Positions 9,192-18,209 of a stretch of 64,000 nucleotides of DNA are shown here, piece by piece. The notes under the pieces are model-generated. The model saw nothing but the letters and a program-made list of their open reading frames with translations, searched no databases and was not told the DNA's origin. Numbering within the stretch: position 1 is the stretch's first letter; every line of letters starts with the position of its first letter. A program made the translations under genes and the position numbers. Source of the DNA: Pseudomonas viridiflava (GTDB lineage: Bacteria > Pseudomonadota > Gammaproteobacteria > Pseudomonadales > Pseudomonadaceae); the NCBI RefSeq assembly GCF_900585905.1, contig NZ_UTVH01000034.1:434001-498000 (forward strand), in the 5' to 3' direction.

Positions 9192-9293
9192 GGTCCACCG
9201 TATGCCGTGGGGCGGGCGTACCGGTCGCCCACCGCTCCTTCGTCGCTTTGGTTACACTCGCTCGCACATACTCCCCGCAACGCAGGAGCAAGC

Positions 9294-9755
9294 ATGGTCT
9301 GGGATCTGCCAACCCCCTTTGTGATTGACCTCACTGTCACTGCTGACGATATCGACGGCCTGGGACACGCCAACAACGCGGTCTACGTCAGCTGGCTGGA
9401 ACGTTGCGCGTGGCGCCATTCTCAGCAGTTGGGCCTGGACCTGAATGAATATCGGCGCATGGATCGGGCGATGGCAGTGGTGCGCCACGAGATTGATTAC
9501 CTGGCCAGCGCCTATCTGGACGACGAAATGCAAATGGCCACCTGGATTACGGACTGGGACCGAAAGCTGAAGATGACCCGGCAGTTCCAGCTTTGTCGTG
9601 CCAGCGATGGTCTGACCTTGTTGCGCGCACAAACCACATTTGTCTGCATCGAGCTGTCCAGCGGCAAGCCCAGGCGCATGCCTCCCGAGTTTATTGCTGG
9701 CTATGGCGCCGCCATGACCGGTGATCAGGTTCCAAATGCGCCGGGCACCCCGTAA
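9294..9755 (+). CDS. Hotdog-fold acyl-CoA thioesterase (YbgC/FadM type)
   Basis: A 153-residue 4HBT-family protein. The signature D21-x3-H25-x-N27-N28-x2-Y31 followed by W and E is typical of the YbgC/FadM branch, which hydrolyses acyl-CoA thioesters in the cytoplasm. The ATG at 9294 has AGGAG 6 nt upstream. An in-frame start at 9075 would read through the REPIN and is rejected. dusC follows after 28 bp. The chain-length specificity cannot be told. Confidence 0.85.
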   Translation: MVWDLPTPFVIDLTVTADDIDGLGHANNAVYVSWLERCAWRHSQQLGLDLNEYRRMDRAMAVVRHEIDYLASAYLDDEMQMATWITDWDRKLKMTRQFQLCRASDGLTLLRAQTTFVCIELSSGKPRRMPPEFIAGYGAAMTGDQVPNAPGTP

Positions 9756-9783
9756 ACTGCCGGACTTTTTTCGAGTGTGACCC

Positions 9784-10743
9784 ATGCAAATTGCTCTGGC
9801 GCCCATGGAGGGGCTGGTTGACGATATCCTGCGCGATGCCCTGACGAAAGTCGGTGGCATCGACTGGTGCGTGACCGAATTCATCCGGGTGTCCGAGCGC
9901 CTGATGCCGGCGCATTACTTCTATAAGTACGCCTCAGAATTTCATACCGGTGCGAAGACCGACGCCGGCACGCCTCTGCATTTGCAGTTGCTGGGTTCGG
10001 ACCCGGTCTGCCTGGCTGAAAATGCCGCCTTTGCCTGCGAGCTCGGTGCGCCGGTGATCGATCTCAATTTTGGCTGCCCGGCCAAGACCGTCAACCGCTC
10101 TCGTGGCGGGGCTGTACTGCTTAAAGAGCCAGAGCTGCTGTACTCCATTCTCGAACACGTGCGCCGCGCCGTGCCCAAGGCCATACCGGTTACGGCCAAG
10201 ATGCGCCTGGGGTTCGACAACACCGATCTGGCACTGGATTGTGCCCGTGCTCTGGCGGACGGCGGCGCCGAGCAGATCGTGGTGCATGCGCGCACCAAGG
10301 TGGATGGGTACAAGCCGCCCGCGCACTGGGAGTGGATTGCGCGCATCCAGGACGTGGTCAGCATCCCCGTGGTCGCTAATGGCGAAATCTGGACCGTTGA
10401 TGACTGGCGTCGCTGCCGCGAAATCTGTGGCGCCCGGGACATCATGATCGGCCGCGGTCTGGTGGCACGCCCAGACCTGGCCCGGCAGATTGCTGCAGCG
10501 CAGAAGGGCGAGGAGGTGCTACCGCTGACCTGGTCCGGGCTGCAGCCTATCCTGCGCACGTTCTGGCTGCAGTGCCTGGAAAAAATGACCTTGATCCAGG
10601 CCCCAGGCCGACTCAAGCAATGGCTGGTGCTGTTGACCAAGAGCTACCCGGAAGCGACCGTACTGTTTGATCTTTTGCGACGTGAAACTGATTGCCAACG
10701 GATCAGTGTCCTGCTGGGTGTAAGCGCCGACGAACGGTCATGA
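9784..10743 (+). CDS. dusC: tRNA-dihydrouridine(16) synthase DusC
   Basis: A 319-residue FMN enzyme that reduces uridine in the tRNA D-loop. The N-terminal strand [11 protein letters not shown] is the Dus FMN-binding opening. The catalytic Cys98 lies in [15 protein letters not shown], and later come VHARTK and the phosphate-binding loop ([18 protein letters not shown]). MEGLVDD at the start and a C-terminus of this length favour the DusC subgroup over DusA/DusB. It lies downstream of the thioesterase gene and is probably cotranscribed. Confidence 0.92.
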   Translation: MQIALAPMEGLVDDILRDALTKVGGIDWCVTEFIRVSERLMPAHYFYKYASEFHTGAKTDAGTPLHLQLLGSDPVCLAENAAFACELGAPVIDLNFGCPAKTVNRSRGGAVLLKEPELLYSILEHVRRAVPKAIPVTAKMRLGFDNTDLALDCARALADGGAEQIVVHARTKVDGYKPPAHWEWIARIQDVVSIPVVANGEIWTVDDWRRCREICGARDIMIGRGLVARPDLARQIAAAQKGEEVLPLTWSGLQPILRTFWLQCLEKMTLIQAPGRLKQWLVLLTKSYPEATVLFDLLRRETDCQRISVLLGVSADERS

Positions 10744-10761
10744 AAAATCTCAAAAACGTCT

Positions 10762-10789
10762 CTTGAAATGCGTCTGGTCGACCCTAGTT
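10762..10789 (+). promoter_or_regulatory. Sigma-32 heat-shock promoter of ibpA
   Basis: -35 CTTGAAA (10762-10768), 13-bp spacer, -10 CCCTAGTT (10782-10789). This matches the RpoH consensus CTTGAAA-N11..16-CCCCATNT closely and starts 18 bp after the dusC stop, giving ibpA its own heat-shock promoter. The htpG promoter in this window has the same -35 and spacing. Confidence 0.85.
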
Positions 10790-10795
10790 TGGGGA

Positions 10796-10848
10796 TTGCG
10801 CGATGCCGAAGTCGGGTCGCGCAAGCAACCACTCGCTGATAACAGGAG
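10796..10848 (+). promoter_or_regulatory. ROSE-like RNA thermometer in the ibpA leader
   Basis: Hairpin I: TTGCGCGA (10796-10803) pairs perfectly with TCGCGCAA (10817-10824), enclosing a second stem CCGA/TCGG. The 3' hairpin: CTCGCT (10832-10837) faces AGGAG (10844-10848), the Shine-Dalgarno, across a 6-nt loop. This is the hallmark U-Y-G-C-U motif of ROSE elements, in which the middle G is bulged opposite the SD. Such elements block translation of small heat-shock mRNAs at low temperature and melt on heating. The assignment rests on hand pairing. Confidence 0.8.
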
Positions 10849-10855
10849 AATGATC

Positions 10856-11314
10856 ATGACTGCTGCATTTTCTTTGGCACCTCTGTTCCGTAGCTCCGTC
10901 GGCTTCGACCGCTTCAACGACCTGTTCGAGACGGCTGCACGTAACGACAGCACCAGCGGCTACCCGCCTTACAACGTTGAAAAACTTGCGGATGAGCGCT
11001 ATCGCATCGTTGTCGCAGTGGCGGGCTTTCGTGAGGAAGATATCGACCTGCAGGTGGAGAAGGGGGTGTTGACCGTCGCGGGCAACAAGCGTGACAGCGA
11101 CGCTCAGGACGATAAGGCAGGTAATGTAACGTACCTGCATCAAGGCATTGCGCAAAGGGCGTTCAAGCTGTCGTTCCGCCTGGCTGATCACATAGAGGTG
11201 CGTGGCGCAGGGCTGGCAAACGGCCTGCTGACCATCGACCTGCTTCGGGTAGTGCCCGAGGAGGCCAAGGCCAAGCGCATTCCGATCAATAATCAGAAAG
11301 CACTGGAAAACTGA
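10856..11314 (+). CDS. ibpA: Small heat-shock protein, Hsp20/IbpA
   Basis: A 152-residue alpha-crystallin chaperone that holds unfolding proteins for DnaK/ClpB. The opening MTAAFSLAPLFRSSVGFDRF is typical of pseudomonad IbpA. The crystallin domain spans about residues 35-130 (YNVEKLADERYRIVVAVAGF to GLLTIDLLR), followed by a short tail containing IPI, the I-x-I motif that links subunits. Of two ATGs, the one at 10856 is 7 nt after AGGAG; the one at 10850 is too close. Regulation is by a sigma-32 promoter and a ROSE-like leader. Confidence 0.93.
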   Translation: MTAAFSLAPLFRSSVGFDRFNDLFETAARNDSTSGYPPYNVEKLADERYRIVVAVAGFREEDIDLQVEKGVLTVAGNKRDSDAQDDKAGNVTYLHQGIAQRAFKLSFRLADHIEVRGAGLANGLLTIDLLRVVPEEAKAKRIPINNQKALEN

Positions 11315-11344
11315 GTCTGTTCGCAACTCGTGTTGCATCGAGAG

Positions 11345-11372
11345 AAGGCGCCCCGACAGGGCGCCTTTTCTT
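11345..11372 (+). terminator. Rho-independent terminator of ibpA
   Basis: A perfect 9-bp stem AAGGCGCCC / GGGCGCCTT with loop CGACA and the tail TTCTTTT. Confidence 0.9.
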
Positions 11373-11417
11373 TTGCCCATGCGTGGGGGCATCCACGTCG
11401 TGCAGCAAACAATGACC

Positions 11418-11510
11418 TGCGGGATCGGCTTTAGCCCCGAAGGCGGCAGTTCTTCCTGCACATCTGGACTAGATGTACCGACCCTTTCCCGGCTAAAGCC
11501 GGTCCCACGC
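11418..11510. repeat. REPIN, family 1, between ibpA and the LysR gene
   Basis: The left arm GCGGGATCGGCTTTAGCC and right arm TTTCCCGGCTAAAGCCGGTC are inverted, about 50 bp apart. It lies between the 3' ends of convergent genes, the usual site for REPs. Confidence 0.8.
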
Positions 11511-11532
11511 AAAAGTATTTCAATTCAGCTGA

Positions 11533-12405
11533 TTAACCGGTCTGCGCATCCAGTAATGCCATGAACGCTCTGGCGGCATTGGACAGCGTGCGCTCGGTAT
11601 GCAGGATGTAGCCCAGCTGACGCTTGAGCTGAATGCCTGGCAGTGGAATGCGTGCCACTTGCTCGTCCAGCATGGTGCGCGGCAGGACACTCCAGGCCAG
11701 GCCAATGGAGACCATCATCTTGATGGTCTCCAGATAATTGGTGCTCATGGCAATATCGGGTTTCAGGCCTTGGGCTTCACACAGGCCGCTGACAATATGG
11801 TGAGTAAAGGTGTTGTTGCCAGGGAATACCGCCGGGTAGCGCACCACATCCTGCAGGGAAACCGGGCCGCTGTTGGCCAGCGGATGCTCAGGCGCGGCGA
11901 CGAAATCCAGCAGGTCCTCCCAGACCGGCACGGCCTGCACCAGCGTGTGCGGATCGGGTGCCAGCGTGATGACGGCCAGTTCCGCGCGGCCGTGGAGTAT
12001 GTCTTCGTAGGCCACTTCCGAATCGAGAAACTGGATGTCCAGGGCGACCTGCGGATACAGGCGCGTGAACTCGCGCAATATCGGCGGCAATCGATGCAGC
12101 CCGATATGATGGCTGGTGGCCAGGGTGAGGCGACCTGTCACTTCACCAGTAAGGTTGGTCAGCGCGCGGCGGGTGTCTTCCATCACGTTGAGAATCTGAT
12201 AGGCCCTGGGCAACAAGGCTTTGCCTGCCTCAGTCAGGCTGACTTCCCGACCCAGACGGTCGAACAGGCGCACCTTGAGTTGCTGCTCAAGCCCGGCGAT
12301 ACGCTTGCTGATGGCAGGCTGCGTCAGGTGCAAGTGGTCGCCGGCGCCGGAGAAACTCCCTGTTTCGGCAATGGCAATGAAAGCGTTAAGGTTGGCCAGG
12401 TCCAT
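11533..12405 (-). CDS. LysR-type transcriptional regulator
   Basis: A 290-residue LTTR. The winged helix-turn-helix covers residues 1-60 (AFIAIAETGSFSGAGDHL ... QPAISKRIAGLEQQL), and the LysR substrate-binding fold follows from about 90. The start MDLANLN at 12405 has AGGA 7 nt upstream; a longer in-frame reading from 12429 lacks this. It is transcribed away from leuC with 150 bp between, the classic layout for an LTTR acting on its neighbour, so control of leuCD is likely. The ligand is not known to me. Confidence 0.88.
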   Translation of the reverse strand: MDLANLNAFIAIAETGSFSGAGDHLHLTQPAISKRIAGLEQQLKVRLFDRLGREVSLTEAGKALLPRAYQILNVMEDTRRALTNLTGEVTGRLTLATSHHIGLHRLPPILREFTRLYPQVALDIQFLDSEVAYEDILHGRAELAVITLAPDPHTLVQAVPVWEDLLDFVAAPEHPLANSGPVSLQDVVRYPAVFPGNNTFTHHIVSGLCEAQGLKPDIAMSTNYLETIKMMVSIGLAWSVLPRTMLDEQVARIPLPGIQLKRQLGYILHTERTLSNAARAFMALLDAQTG

Positions 12406-12447
12406 TTCAGATTCCTGTTGGTTATCCAAAGCATGAAAAATATGAAT

Positions 12448-12476
12448 TTGAGTTATTTAAACATATTCCCTAGCAT
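12448..12476 (+). promoter_or_regulatory. Candidate leuC promoter
   Basis: TTGAGT (12448-12453), 17-bp spacer, TAGCAT (12471-12476). The AT-rich stretch holds ATATG ... CATAT arms (12440-12466), which could be the LysR site. The evidence is modest. Confidence 0.4.
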
Positions 12477-12555
12477 GTCCGTACAAGCCAAAGGGTCATC
12501 GCTGCGATTACCCAGGGCATAGAAACAAATAGAACCCGCTGATGAGGATTCGCTG

Positions 12556-13980
12556 ATGGCCGGCAAAACGCTCTACGACAAGCTCTGGGATGCTCACGAA
12601 GTGAAAAAGCGCGATGACGGATCGTCGCTGATTTACATCGATCGTCACATCATTCATGAAGTGACCTCGCCTCAGGCTTTCGAGGGACTGCGTCTGGCGG
12701 GCCGCAAGCCATGGCGTATCGACTCGATTGTCGCCACACCTGACCACAACGTGCCGACCACCCCCGAGCGCAAGGGCGGTATCGAGGCCATTGCCGATCA
12801 GGTCTCGCGGTTGCAGGTGCAGACGCTGGATGACAACTGCGATGAGTACGGCATCACCGAATTCAAGATGAACGATGTGCGTCAGGGTATCGTGCACGTT
12901 ATCAGCCCGGAGCAGGGCGCCACGCTGCCGGGGATGACGGTGGTCTGCGGCGATTCGCACACCTCGACCCACGGCGCATTCGGCGCGCTGGCCCACGGTA
13001 TCGGCACTTCTGAGGTCGAGCACGTGCTGGCCACGCAATGCCTGGTCGCCAAGAAAATGAAAAACATGCTGGTTTCGGTGGAAGGCACATTGCCGGTGGG
13101 CGTGACAGCCAAGGACATCGTCCTCGCCGTGATCGGCAAGATCGGCACCGCCGGTGGCAATGGCCATGCGATGGAATTTGCCGGCAGCGCGATTCGCGAT
13201 CTGTCAGTGGAAGGCCGCATGACCATCTGCAACATGTCCATTGAAGCGGGCGCCCGTGTCGGCCTGGTGGCGACGGATGAAAAGACCGTTGCCTACGTCG
13301 AGGGCCGTCCTTTCGCACCCCAAGGCGAGCAATGGGACATGGCTGTAGAGGCCTGGAAAGACCTGGTGTCCGACCCGGACGCCCACTTCGACACGGTCGT
13401 CAGGCTCGATGCTGCGCAGATCAAGCCTCAGGTCAGCTGGGGTACGTCGCCGGAAATGGTCGTCGCCGTCGATCAGAACGTGCCCGACCCGGCGCAGGAA
13501 GCCGATCTGGTCAAGCGTGGTTCCATTGAGCGGGCACTGAAATACATGGGCTTGAAACCGAATCAGGCGATCACCGACATTCAGCTCGATCGCGTGTTTA
13601 TCGGTTCCTGCACCAATTCGCGCATCGAAGACCTGCGCGCTGCGGCGCAAGTTGCCAAAGGTCGCAAGGTCGCAGCGACCATCAAGCAAGCCATCGTGGT
13701 ACCAGGGTCCGGGCTGGTCAAGGCGCAAGCCGAGAGTGAAGGTCTGGACAAGATCTTCCTCGAGGCCGGGTTTGAATGGCGCGAGCCCGGCTGTTCCATG
13801 TGCCTGGCCATGAACCCCGATCGCCTGGAAAGCGGTGAGCACTGCGCATCGACCTCCAACCGCAATTTTGAAGGGCGTCAGGGTGCCGGTGGTCGTACTC
13901 ACCTGGTCAGCCCCGCCATGGCGGCGGCAGCGGCGGTCAATGGCCGCTTTATCGATGTTCGCCAATTGATTCAGTCTTGA
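12556..13980 (+). CDS. leuC: 3-isopropylmalate dehydratase large subunit
   Basis: A 474-residue aconitase-family subunit. With LeuD it isomerises 2- to 3-isopropylmalate in leucine synthesis. The 4Fe-4S ligands C352 (in GSCTNS), C413 and C416 (in PGCSMC) are intact, and [10 protein letters not shown] (131-140) is the substrate region. The length equals the bacterial norm. leuD follows after 10 bp. Confidence 0.97.
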   Translation: MAGKTLYDKLWDAHEVKKRDDGSSLIYIDRHIIHEVTSPQAFEGLRLAGRKPWRIDSIVATPDHNVPTTPERKGGIEAIADQVSRLQVQTLDDNCDEYGITEFKMNDVRQGIVHVISPEQGATLPGMTVVCGDSHTSTHGAFGALAHGIGTSEVEHVLATQCLVAKKMKNMLVSVEGTLPVGVTAKDIVLAVIGKIGTAGGNGHAMEFAGSAIRDLSVEGRMTICNMSIEAGARVGLVATDEKTVAYVEGRPFAPQGEQWDMAVEAWKDLVSDPDAHFDTVVRLDAAQIKPQVSWGTSPEMVVAVDQNVPDPAQEADLVKRGSIERALKYMGLKPNQAITDIQLDRVFIGSCTNSRIEDLRAAAQVAKGRKVAATIKQAIVVPGSGLVKAQAESEGLDKIFLEAGFEWREPGCSMCLAMNPDRLESGEHCASTSNRNFEGRQGAGGRTHLVSPAMAAAAAVNGRFIDVRQLIQS

Positions 13981-13990
13981 GGAGCCCCGC

Positions 13991-14632
13991 ATGAAAGCCT
14001 TCACTCAGCACACCGGCCTGGTCGCGCCTCTGGACCGAGCCAATGTCGACACCGACCAGATCATCCCCAAGCAGTTTCTCAAGTCGATCAAGCGCAGCGG
14101 TTTCGGCCCCAACCTGTTTGACGAGTGGCGTTACCTGGATGTCGGGCAGCCTTATCAGGACAACTCCCGGCGCCCGCTCAACCCTGATTTCGTGCTCAAC
14201 AATCCACGCTACCAGGGCGCCAGCGTGCTGCTGGCGCGGGAAAACTTCGGCTGCGGCTCCAGTCGCGAGCACGCGCCATGGGCACTGGAGGAGTACGGTT
14301 TCTGCGCAATCATCGCGCCGAGCTTCGCCGATATTTTCTTCAATAACAGTTTCAAGAACGGCTTGCTGCCGATCATTCTTGCCGAGGCTGAAGTGGACGA
14401 ACTGTTCCGCCAGGTTGAGGCCAGCGAAGGCTATACGCTGAGCATTGACCTCGCCTCGCAGACGGTCACCCGCCCGGATGGCAAGGCCATCGGCTTTGAA
14501 GTCGACGCCTTCCGCAAGCACTGTCTGCTTGAAGGCCTGGACGATATCGGCCTGACGTTGGTGGATGGCGAGGCCATTGCCAGCTTCGAAAGCCGCCATC
14601 GCACCAGCCAGCCCTGGCTGTTTCGCGACTGA
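13991..14632 (+). CDS. leuD: 3-isopropylmalate dehydratase small subunit
   Basis: A 213-residue swivel-domain subunit that completes the LeuCD active site. Visible: [13 protein letters not shown] near residue 18 and the conserved [15 protein letters not shown], whose Ser/Arg contact the substrate. An SD (GAGGAG) lies just before the ATG. leuB starts 93 bp downstream, after a half-REP. Confidence 0.97.
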   Translation: MKAFTQHTGLVAPLDRANVDTDQIIPKQFLKSIKRSGFGPNLFDEWRYLDVGQPYQDNSRRPLNPDFVLNNPRYQGASVLLARENFGCGSSREHAPWALEEYGFCAIIAPSFADIFFNNSFKNGLLPIILAEAEVDELFRQVEASEGYTLSIDLASQTVTRPDGKAIGFEVDAFRKHCLLEGLDDIGLTLVDGEAIASFESRHRTSQPWLFRD

Positions 14633-14635
14633 TTG

Positions 14636-14654
14636 GCTGAAGCCGGTCCCACGT
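14636..14654. repeat. Solitary half REP, family 1
   Basis: GGCTGAAGCCGGTCCCACG follows the leuD stop directly. No inverted partner is present. In some pseudomonads, as I recall, a methyltransferase gene sits between leuD and leuB; here this gap holds only the half REP. Confidence 0.65.
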
Positions 14655-14725
14655 CGGTTATATGTTTTGCGTCGCAGCGGCTTAGACCTTAAGCCCGCCC
14701 GGATCAATGTTTTATCGAGGATGTT

Positions 14726-15808
14726 ATGAGCAAGCAGATTCTGATTCTCCCAGGTGACGGCATTGGCCCGGAAATCATGACCGAAGCGGTCAAGGTGCTG
14801 GAGCTGGCCAACCAGAAATACCAGCTGGGCTTCGAGTTGAGCCACGATGTTATCGGCGGTGCGGCCATCGACAGGCATTGCGTGCCCTTGGCCGACGAAA
14901 CCCTGGAGCGTGCCCGCGCTGCTGACGCGGTACTGCTGGGCGCGGTGGGTGGCCCCAAGTGGGACGCCATTGCGCGGGACATTCGCCCGGAACGCGGCCT
15001 GCTGAAAATTCGTGCGCAGCTGGGCCTGTTCGGCAACCTGCGTCCTGCCATTCTCTATCCGCAGCTGGCCGACGCTTCAAGCCTCAAGGCTGAAATCGTC
15101 TCCGGCCTGGACATTCTCATCGTTCGCGAACTGACTGGCGGCATCTATTTCGGCGCCCCACGGGGCAGCCAGATTCTGGAAAACGGCGAGCGTCAGGCCT
15201 ACGACACGCTGCCTTACAGCGAAAGTGAAATCCGCCGCATTGCCCGCGTCGGTTTCGACATGGCGCAAGTGCGCGGTAAAAAGCTGTGCTCTGTGGACAA
15301 GGCCAATGTTCTCGCCTCCAGCCAGTTGTGGCGTGAAGTGGTTGAAGAGGTGGCCATGGATTACCCCGATGTCGAGCTCAGCCACATGTACGTCGATAAC
15401 GCCGCAATGCAGCTGGTGCGTGCACCGAAACAATTTGACGTGATTGTCACCGACAACCTGTTTGGCGACATTCTGTCCGACGAGGCGTCCATGCTCACCG
15501 GTTCTATCGGCATGCTGCCCTCGGCCTCGCTGGATGCCAACAACAAGGGCATGTACGAGCCTTGCCATGGCTCGGCCCCGGACATTGCGGGCCAGGGCAT
15601 TGCCAATCCGCTGGCGACGATCCTGTCGGTGTCGATGATGTTGCGTTATAGCTTCAACCTCACCGCGCCTGCGGATGCGATCGAAAAAGCCGTCAGCCTG
15701 GTGCTGGATCAGGGGTTGCGCACAGGCGATATCTGGTCGCCGGGCAACGCGAAGGTGGGCACGCAGGAAATGGGTGACGCTGTAGTCGCCGCGCTGCGCA
15801 ATCTGTAA
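14726..15808 (+). CDS. leuB: 3-isopropylmalate dehydrogenase
   Basis: A 360-residue NAD-dependent beta-decarboxylating dehydrogenase that makes 2-oxoisocaproate for leucine. [10 protein letters not shown] (9-18) opens the family fold. [11 protein letters not shown], the [11 protein letters not shown] metal/substrate segment, and the NAD-loop [17 protein letters not shown] are all present. The SD (GAGG) is 8 nt from the ATG. asd follows after 67 bp. Confidence 0.97.
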   Translation: MSKQILILPGDGIGPEIMTEAVKVLELANQKYQLGFELSHDVIGGAAIDRHCVPLADETLERARAADAVLLGAVGGPKWDAIARDIRPERGLLKIRAQLGLFGNLRPAILYPQLADASSLKAEIVSGLDILIVRELTGGIYFGAPRGSQILENGERQAYDTLPYSESEIRRIARVGFDMAQVRGKKLCSVDKANVLASSQLWREVVEEVAMDYPDVELSHMYVDNAAMQLVRAPKQFDVIVTDNLFGDILSDEASMLTGSIGMLPSASLDANNKGMYEPCHGSAPDIAGQGIANPLATILSVSMMLRYSFNLTAPADAIEKAVSLVLDQGLRTGDIWSPGNAKVGTQEMGDAVVAALRNL

Positions 15809-15875
15809 TATCTCGGGCCCGCTGCGACATTCAAGTCCAGAGTAGCGGCCCACTTTTTGTAAAGGTGTAGTTGCG

Positions 15876-16988
15876 ATGAAACGTGTAGGTCTGATCGGTT
15901 GGCGCGGCATGGTCGGTTCCGTGCTCATGCAGCGGATGCTGGAAGAGCAGGATTTTGATCTGATCGAGCCGGTGTTCTTTACCACCTCCAACGTCGGGGG
16001 CCAGGGCCCGGCCGTGGGCAAGGACGTGGCTGCGCTGAAGGATGCCTACAGCATCGACGAGCTGAAAACCCTCGACGTCATTCTGACCTGTCAGGGCGGC
16101 GACTACACCAATGAGGTGTTTCCCAAACTGCGTGAAGCCGGTTGGCAGGGTTACTGGATCGACGCGGCGTCCAGCCTGCGGATGCAGGACGATGCGGTTA
16201 TCGTTCTCGATCCCGTGAACCGCAAGGTGATCGACCAGCAGCTTGATGCCGGGACAAAGAACTACATCGGTGGCAACTGCACTGTCAGCCTGATGCTGAT
16301 GGGCCTGGGTGGTCTGTTCGAGGCCGGTCTGGTGGAGTGGATGAACGCCATGACGTACCAGGCCGCTTCCGGCGCCGGTGCGCAGAACATGCGTGAACTG
16401 ATCAAGCAGATGGGCGCCACTCACGCGGCGGTTGCCGATGAGCTGGCGAACCCGGCCAGCGCGATTCTGGACATCGACCGCAAGGTGGCCGACGCCATGC
16501 GCAGCGATGCCTTCCCGACCGAAAACTTCGGTGTGCCCCTGGCGGGCAGCCTGATCCCATGGATCGACAAGGAACTGCCCAACGGCCAGAGCCGTGAAGA
16601 GTGGAAGGGCCAGGCGGAGACCAACAAGATTCTCGGTCGCTTCAAGAGCCCGATTCCGGTTGACGGCATCTGCGTACGCATCGGCTCCATGCGCTGCCAC
16701 AGCCAGGCGCTGACTATCAAGCTGAATAAGGACGTGCCCATCGCGGACATCGAAGGTCTGATCAGCCAGCACAACCCATGGGTCAAGCTGGTGCCTAACC
16801 ATCGCGAAGCGAGCATTCAGGAACTCAGCCCGACGGCTGTCACCGGCACCATGAGCATCCCGGTAGGCCGTCTGCGCAAGCTGAACATGGGTTCCCAATA
16901 CCTCGGCGCGTTCACCGTCGGTGATCAGCTGCTGTGGGGCGCGGCCGAGCCGCTGCGTCGCATGCTGCGGATCCTGCTGGAGCGTTGA
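15876..16988 (+). CDS. asd: Aspartate-semialdehyde dehydrogenase
   Basis: A 370-residue NADPH enzyme that reduces aspartyl phosphate to the semialdehyde, the branch point to Lys/DAP, Met and Thr. The Rossmann loop [13 protein letters not shown] is near residue 5. The catalytic C135 in GGNCTVSLM matches E. coli numbering, and a His follows in the SMRCHSQAL region. The length matches the proteobacterial type. A REP and a terminator follow it. Confidence 0.97.
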   Translation: MKRVGLIGWRGMVGSVLMQRMLEEQDFDLIEPVFFTTSNVGGQGPAVGKDVAALKDAYSIDELKTLDVILTCQGGDYTNEVFPKLREAGWQGYWIDAASSLRMQDDAVIVLDPVNRKVIDQQLDAGTKNYIGGNCTVSLMLMGLGGLFEAGLVEWMNAMTYQAASGAGAQNMRELIKQMGATHAAVADELANPASAILDIDRKVADAMRSDAFPTENFGVPLAGSLIPWIDKELPNGQSREEWKGQAETNKILGRFKSPIPVDGICVRIGSMRCHSQALTIKLNKDVPIADIEGLISQHNPWVKLVPNHREASIQELSPTAVTGTMSIPVGRLRKLNMGSQYLGAFTVGDQLLWGAAEPLRRMLRILLER

Positions 16989-17017
16989 TTGCCAGCGTTT
17001 GTGGTTAATGCAAACTT

Positions 17018-17041
17018 TGTGGGAGCGAGCTTGCTCGCGAA
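17018..17041. repeat. Single REP, family 2
   Basis: TGTGGGAGCGAGCTTGCTCG is a lone REP hairpin (GCGAGC/GCTCGC core) between asd and its terminator. Confidence 0.75.
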
Positions 17042-17048
17042 TAGAATA

Positions 17049-17075
17049 AAAACCGCCTTTGAGGCGGTTTTTTTT
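17049..17075 (+). terminator. Terminator of the leu-asd genes
   Basis: A 9-bp stem AAAACCGCC / GGCGGTTTT with loop TTTGA, ending in a run of eight T. Confidence 0.92.
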
Positions 17076-17115
17076 CGCCCTGAGATAGATAAGAAAAATG
17101 ACAGCCCTTCATAAA

Positions 17116-17132
17116 ATCCCACATTATGGGAT
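17116..17132. promoter_or_regulatory. Palindrome upstream of the dgo promoter, possible IclR operator
   Basis: ATCCCA-CATTA-TGGGAT, 6-bp arms with a 5-bp centre, ends 13 bp before the -35. IclR regulators bind palindromes of about this size near their promoters. The link to the regulator at 21526-22335 is inferred from position only. Confidence 0.45.
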
Positions 17133-17145
17133 ACGAATTTACATA

Positions 17146-17175
17146 TTGAGATAATTGTTGTTTAAGGTTTATAGT
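17146..17175 (+). promoter_or_regulatory. Candidate dgo operon promoter
   Basis: TTGAGA (17146-17151), 18-bp spacer, TATAGT (17170-17175), 39 bp before the dgoK ATG. The region is markedly AT-rich compared with its surroundings. Confidence 0.6.
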
Positions 17176-17194
17176 CAGCCCGCACTCACTGCAA

Positions 17195-17202
17195 AAAAAT
17201 AA
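17195..17202 (+). promoter_or_regulatory. Possible Crc/Hfq A-rich (CA) motif before dgoK
   Basis: AAAAATAA fits AAnAAnAA, the motif bound by Hfq with Crc on catabolic mRNAs of Pseudomonas. It directly precedes the Shine-Dalgarno AGGTG, so binding would block translation. Short A-rich motifs occur by chance, hence the low score. Confidence 0.4.
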
Positions 17203-17214
17203 TAGGTGAAGCGA

Positions 17215-18207
17215 ATGCAGGCGCAATTGATCGCGCTCGATTGGGGGACGACCTCACTGCGAGCTTATCGACTCGGCGAACAAGGTCGGGTTCTGGAGCA
17301 GCGCTCGTTCAGCGCAGGCATCATGCAATTGCCTGATACGCCTCGAATGGTCGCGGGTGTCATGTGCGGAGATGGCTTTGAGCTGGCCTTTGACGAAGCC
17401 TGTGGCGACTGGCTTGATGCCCAGCCCGATTTGCCGGTCATCGCCTGTGGCATGGTTGGCAGTGCTCAGGGCTGGCGCGAAGCGGCTTATCTTGAAACGC
17501 CTGCCAGCGTGGCAGGTCTCGGTGCAGCCTTGCAGGTGGTGCGCAGCCAGCGCGGTGTCGAGGTTCACATCATCCCCGGGGTACTGCAGCGCTCGGCACT
17601 GCCCAACGTCATGCGCGGTGAAGAAACTCAGGTCCTGGGTGTGCTCGCCGGTTTGCCGGTAGCCGACGCCCTCAAATCGGTACTGATTGGCTTGCCTGGC
17701 AGCCACTCGAAGTGGGTGCAAGCCGCTGATGGCTGCATTGTCCATTTCGACACCTTCATGACCGGCGAAGTGTTCGCCGCGCTCAGCAACCATACGATTC
17801 TCGGGCGGACCATGGTGCCCGGCGACAGCTTCGACGAAGCGGCGTTTGATCGCGGGGTCGCGGTGGCCCTGTCTGCCGAGGGCACGGCGGGGCCGCTGTG
17901 GACCATATTCAGCTGCCGCACCCTGGGCCTTACCGGTCAACTGTCTGCCAGCGCCCAGCCCGATTATCTGTCTGGCCTGCTGATTGGTCATGAGCTGGCG
18001 GCTCTGGCAGCCCTGCAGCGTTCCCTTCATTCGCAACTGCCCGCCGTGATTCTGCTCGGTGGCGAACAGTTGTGCCTGCGATATTCACGTGGGCTCAAGA
18101 CGTGTGGTTTTACTCAGGTGACGGTGGCCGAGCAGGCGACCGAGCGTGGTCTATGGCAAGTGGCGAGTAATGCCGGCTTGCTCGCATCTACTGGAAAAGA
18201 GGTCTGA
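17215..18207 (+). CDS. dgoK: 2-dehydro-3-deoxygalactonokinase
   Basis: A 330-residue sugar-acid kinase. It phosphorylates KDGal at O-6, the second step of D-galactonate breakdown. The N-terminus ALDWGTTSLRAY is the phosphate-1 loop of the ASKHA-type DgoK family, and GLPGSHSKWV near the middle is typical. The ATG at 17215 lies 6 nt after AGGTG; a GTG three codons earlier is an alternative. The stop is 2 bp before dgoA, so the two are tightly linked. Confidence 0.92.
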   Translation: MQAQLIALDWGTTSLRAYRLGEQGRVLEQRSFSAGIMQLPDTPRMVAGVMCGDGFELAFDEACGDWLDAQPDLPVIACGMVGSAQGWREAAYLETPASVAGLGAALQVVRSQRGVEVHIIPGVLQRSALPNVMRGEETQVLGVLAGLPVADALKSVLIGLPGSHSKWVQAADGCIVHFDTFMTGEVFAALSNHTILGRTMVPGDSFDEAAFDRGVAVALSAEGTAGPLWTIFSCRTLGLTGQLSASAQPDYLSGLLIGHELAALAALQRSLHSQLPAVILLGGEQLCLRYSRGLKTCGFTQVTVAEQATERGLWQVASNAGLLASTGKEV

Positions 18208-18209
18208 AC

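Noticed and set aside
9075..9293. N-terminal extension of the thioesterase
   Set aside because: The extension would translate the REPIN, and the ATG at 9294 has a good Shine-Dalgarno and a family-typical N-terminus.
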